Shown piece after piece: positions 5,869-7,311 of a DNA stretch of 7,311 nucleotides; positions within the stretch are counted from its first letter, which is position 1; every line of letters starts with the position of its first letter. The stretch comes from Actinomycetota bacterium (GTDB taxonomy: Bacteria > Actinomycetota > Humimicrobiia > Humimicrobiales > Humimicrobiaceae), in assembly GCA_023379515.1 (NCBI GenBank), contig JAMCQQ010000110.1:644-7954 (forward strand), written 5' to 3'. The notes below the pieces were generated by a model that had not been told where the DNA came from, ran no database searches, and saw nothing but the letters and a program-made list of their open reading frames with translations. The translations under genes and the position numbers were made by a program.

Positions 5869-7107
5869 CTACTGCAGCCATGACGGAAGAATAAACTGCC
5901 AATCTGGTAAGAAATTATTATGACTTGCTGCCATTACTAATTTACCGTCTTGTACCTGATAATATGGCATTGGCAATGAATCTGCACCAATTTTTGGCAT
6001 GTTGGAAGCACTGCCTCTGTAGTCATATGTTCCACTTATTCCCTGATATGGATTATTCAGTATATAGTCTTTAATAGCCTTGTGGTCATCAGCATTACCA
6101 ACTTTTTCAGCAGCATTGGCCCACATCAAAACTGCATCATAGACATAACCTGAAAGACTGCCCGGATCTACACCAAATTTTTCTTTGTATTTTGCAGACC
6201 ATTTATTACCTGCTTCATTTGGCAGTGCCATAGCACCTGTCCAACCCATAATTCCGTTGGCATCAGCGCCTAAAAGCTCACCAAATGGAGGAAGAGCTAC
6301 AATCCAACCCATGTCTATTATAGATTTTGTCGGATCCTGCTTGAATTGCTCCATAAATGCTTTAAGATCTCCAAAATCTTCATGGCTTATTATAATCATG
6401 GCAGGTTCCTGGCTCAATCCTCTGATTTTTGTCAGAATCGGGGTCCATTCTCTTGTTCCGTATGGGACAATTTCATCAACAACTACATTCCAGCCCATTT
6501 CTTTTGCTTTTGCTCTGTAACCATCAATAACACCGATATTCCATCCAAAATCTCCGGCTATCAGAACTATATCCTTATTTGGGAATTCATAAGGGAGTTT
6601 AGTATCGTTTTCAAAGGCTACCGGTGAATATGCACCACCTTCTTCGATCATGTTGAAACAGTTTGTATATTTACCAGGATTGTCAATTAAAAGTTTTGTA
6701 ACTTCAGTAAAAGCATCTCCATGGAAAAATAATGGCTCATAATTTCCAAATGCCTCTATATCCGGACCAAGTCCAGCATAGCCTGTAACGGAGAAAGAAA
6801 CCCTGTCTCTACTTACCAGTGTATCAGCAGCTGCTATAACTTTTTCTACTTCCAGGTATTCAATATCAAATACATCAATTTCAAATTGTCTTCCAAGAAC
6901 TCCACCGTTAGCATTTACATCACTTATTCCGAGTTCAATACCCTGTTTTCCATAAAGACCGTCATTTGCTAACGGACCAGTTATCGGAAGGGGAGCACCC
7001 ACTTTAATAGGTTTCTTTGAGGCTGTTGTACATCCGGTTATCGTAAGTGTCGTTATAATAACAGCTATGATGATGACCATAAAAACAATATAAAAATACT
7101 TTTTCAT
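5869..7107 (-). CDS. HAAT-type (branched-chain amino acid-like) ABC transporter substrate-binding lipoprotein
   Basis: Extracytoplasmic binding protein of the LivJ/Peripla_BP_6 class, which captures an amino acid, amide or similar small ligand for a LivHMGF-type importer. The N-terminus is a lipoprotein signal: MKK, a long hydrophobic stretch, then a lipobox ITGC with Cys26 as the predicted lipidated residue. The mature part opens with IKVGAPLPITGPLANDG and GIELGISDVNANGGVLG, the characteristic first-lobe start. GDFGWNIGVIDGYRAKAKEMG and SGYVYDAVLMWANAAEKV are typical later segments (first given in part: FGWNIGVIDGYRAKAKEMG). At 412 residues it is normal to slightly long. The start is fixed by a near-perfect ribosome binding site 5 bases upstream. 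It belongs to a different transporter class from the plus-strand BMP system and is unlikely to be its binding protein. The stop is TAG; 14 coding-like codons and TAA follow in frame (see the tail entry). The ligand is not predictable. Confidence 0.92.
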   Translation of the reverse strand: MKKYFYIVFMVIIIAVIITTLTITGCTTASKKPIKVGAPLPITGPLANDGLYGKQGIELGISDVNANGGVLGRQFEIDVFDIEYLEVEKVIAAADTLVSRDRVSFSVTGYAGLGPDIEAFGNYEPLFFHGDAFTEVTKLLIDNPGKYTNCFNMIEEGGAYSPVAFENDTKLPYEFPNKDIVLIAGDFGWNIGVIDGYRAKAKEMGWNVVVDEIVPYGTREWTPILTKIRGLSQEPAMIIISHEDFGDLKAFMEQFKQDPTKSIIDMGWIVALPPFGELLGADANGIMGWTGAMALPNEAGNKWSAKYKEKFGVDPGSLSGYVYDAVLMWANAAEKVGNADDHKAIKDYILNNPYQGISGTYDYRGSASNMPKIGADSLPMPYYQVQDGKLVMAASHNNFLPDWQFILPSWLQ

Positions 7108-7112
7108 TATTT

Positions 7113-7122
7113 CACCTCCTTT
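7113..7122 (-). promoter_or_regulatory. Very strong ribosome binding site of the binding-protein gene
   Basis: On the minus strand AAAGGAGGTG lies 5 bases before the ATG at 7107. This is a nearly full anti-Shine-Dalgarno match, in keeping with the high expression usual for binding proteins. Confidence 0.85.
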
Positions 7123-7151
7123 CCAATTTTAGAATTTTTTATTTTTTATTA

Positions 7152-7179
7152 ATTATAATTTATACTAAATTTTTGAAAA
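7152..7179 (-). promoter_or_regulatory. Possible sigma-70/sigma-A promoter of the binding-protein gene
   Basis: On the minus strand TTTTCA (7179-7174) and a perfect TATAAT (7157-7152) are separated by 16 bases, upstream of the binding-protein gene. The region is extremely AT-rich, so a chance match is quite possible. A separate promoter here would let the binding protein be made in excess over the permease. Confidence 0.3.
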
Positions 7180-7223
7180 TAATTTTTTCTTCAACTCTTT
7201 TTCATGATTTAAAAATTTACATT

Positions 7224-7311
7224 TTATTTTTTTAAATTTAAATTTGAATTCCTATGAATTTTTGAAGCAACTGTATCGAACAGTCCCATTATACCTCCTG
7301 GCATCAGGACT
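7224..7311 (-). CDS. C-terminal end of a probable LivM-type ABC permease, 5'-truncated
   Basis: The minus strand is open from the right edge to a TAA at 7224-7226, giving 28 codons. They begin VLMPGGIMGLFDTVASKIH and end in a polar, Asn/Lys-rich tail. The pattern of a hydrophobic residue pair, then Pro-Gly-Gly-Ile-x-Gly and a short basic tail, is how LivM and LivH permeases of branched-chain amino acid importers usually end; LivM fits slightly better. The next gene downstream on the same strand, after about 116 bases, is a binding protein of exactly this transporter class, which supports the call. The rest of the gene, and probably the other subunits, lie to the right. With so few residues the call rests on one short motif plus context. 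Confidence 0.55.
   Translation of the reverse strand, partial: VLMPGGIMGLFDTVASKIHRNSNLNLKK

Noticed and set aside
6185..6627. Plus-strand open frames opposite the binding-protein gene, and similar antisense frames opposite the other genes.
   Set aside because: They lie wholly opposite well-supported genes, and I recognise no family features in them.
7224..7289. A 21-codon minus-strand ORF starting MGLFDTVASK with AGGAGG four bases upstream, as a leader peptide.
   Set aside because: The same frame stays open to the window edge and reads as the end of a LivM-like permease. The AGGAGG falls in the codons for its Pro-Gly-Gly, so the apparent ribosome site is probably coincidental.
7296..7309. 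TCCTG-GCAT-CAGGA hairpin at the right edge, compared with the inverted repeat at the left edge.
   Set aside because: Only 5 base pairs, and the sequence fits the permease reading frame, so there is no sign of an edge artefact.

Overview
This AT-rich window (GC content looks to be in the mid-30s by eye) carries parts of two ABC importers and two enzymes of the corrinoid-dependent demethylation type. There are strong GGAGG-type ribosome binding sites, a lipoprotein signal peptide and U-tract terminators. Together these suggest a low-GC anaerobic bacterium, either a Clostridia-like Bacillota or a deep lineage such as Atribacterota. No rRNA, tRNA or other phylogenetic marker is present, so the assignment is weak.

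Plus strand, 1-5748: five genes read the same way and look like one operon whose promoter lies left of the window. First is the C-terminal part of a two-domain ABC ATPase, cut by the left edge. Two different BPD_transp_2-type permeases follow. Together these are the ATPase and permease parts of a BMP-family (PnrA/NupNOPQ-like, nucleoside-type) importer. The cognate BMP lipoprotein is not in the window and is presumably upstream. Next is an MttB-family (trimethylamine methyltransferase-like) protein with no in-frame UAG, so it is a non-pyrrolysine member. Last is a uroporphyrinogen-decarboxylase-fold protein of the MtaA/CmuA-like branch. A perfect 16-bp hairpin with U-tracts on both sides (5773-5815) ends the operon.

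Minus strand, 5824-7311: a convergent unit holds the last 28 codons of a probable LivM-type permease at the right edge. A branched-chain-amino-acid-type (HAAT) substrate-binding lipoprotein lies downstream of it. The lipoprotein gene stops at a UAG, but 14 further sense codons and a UAA follow in frame just before the shared terminator.

Model: the plus-strand operon imports a small methylated compound through the BMP-type transporter. The MttB-family protein would move its methyl group to a corrinoid protein encoded elsewhere, and the UroD-like protein would act on the methyl-corrinoid or on a related substrate. The substrate is unknown. The link between a nucleoside-type importer and a demethylation pair is the most interesting biology here. 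The UAG-plus-tail in the binding protein and a 16-bp inverted repeat at the left edge also deserve checking.
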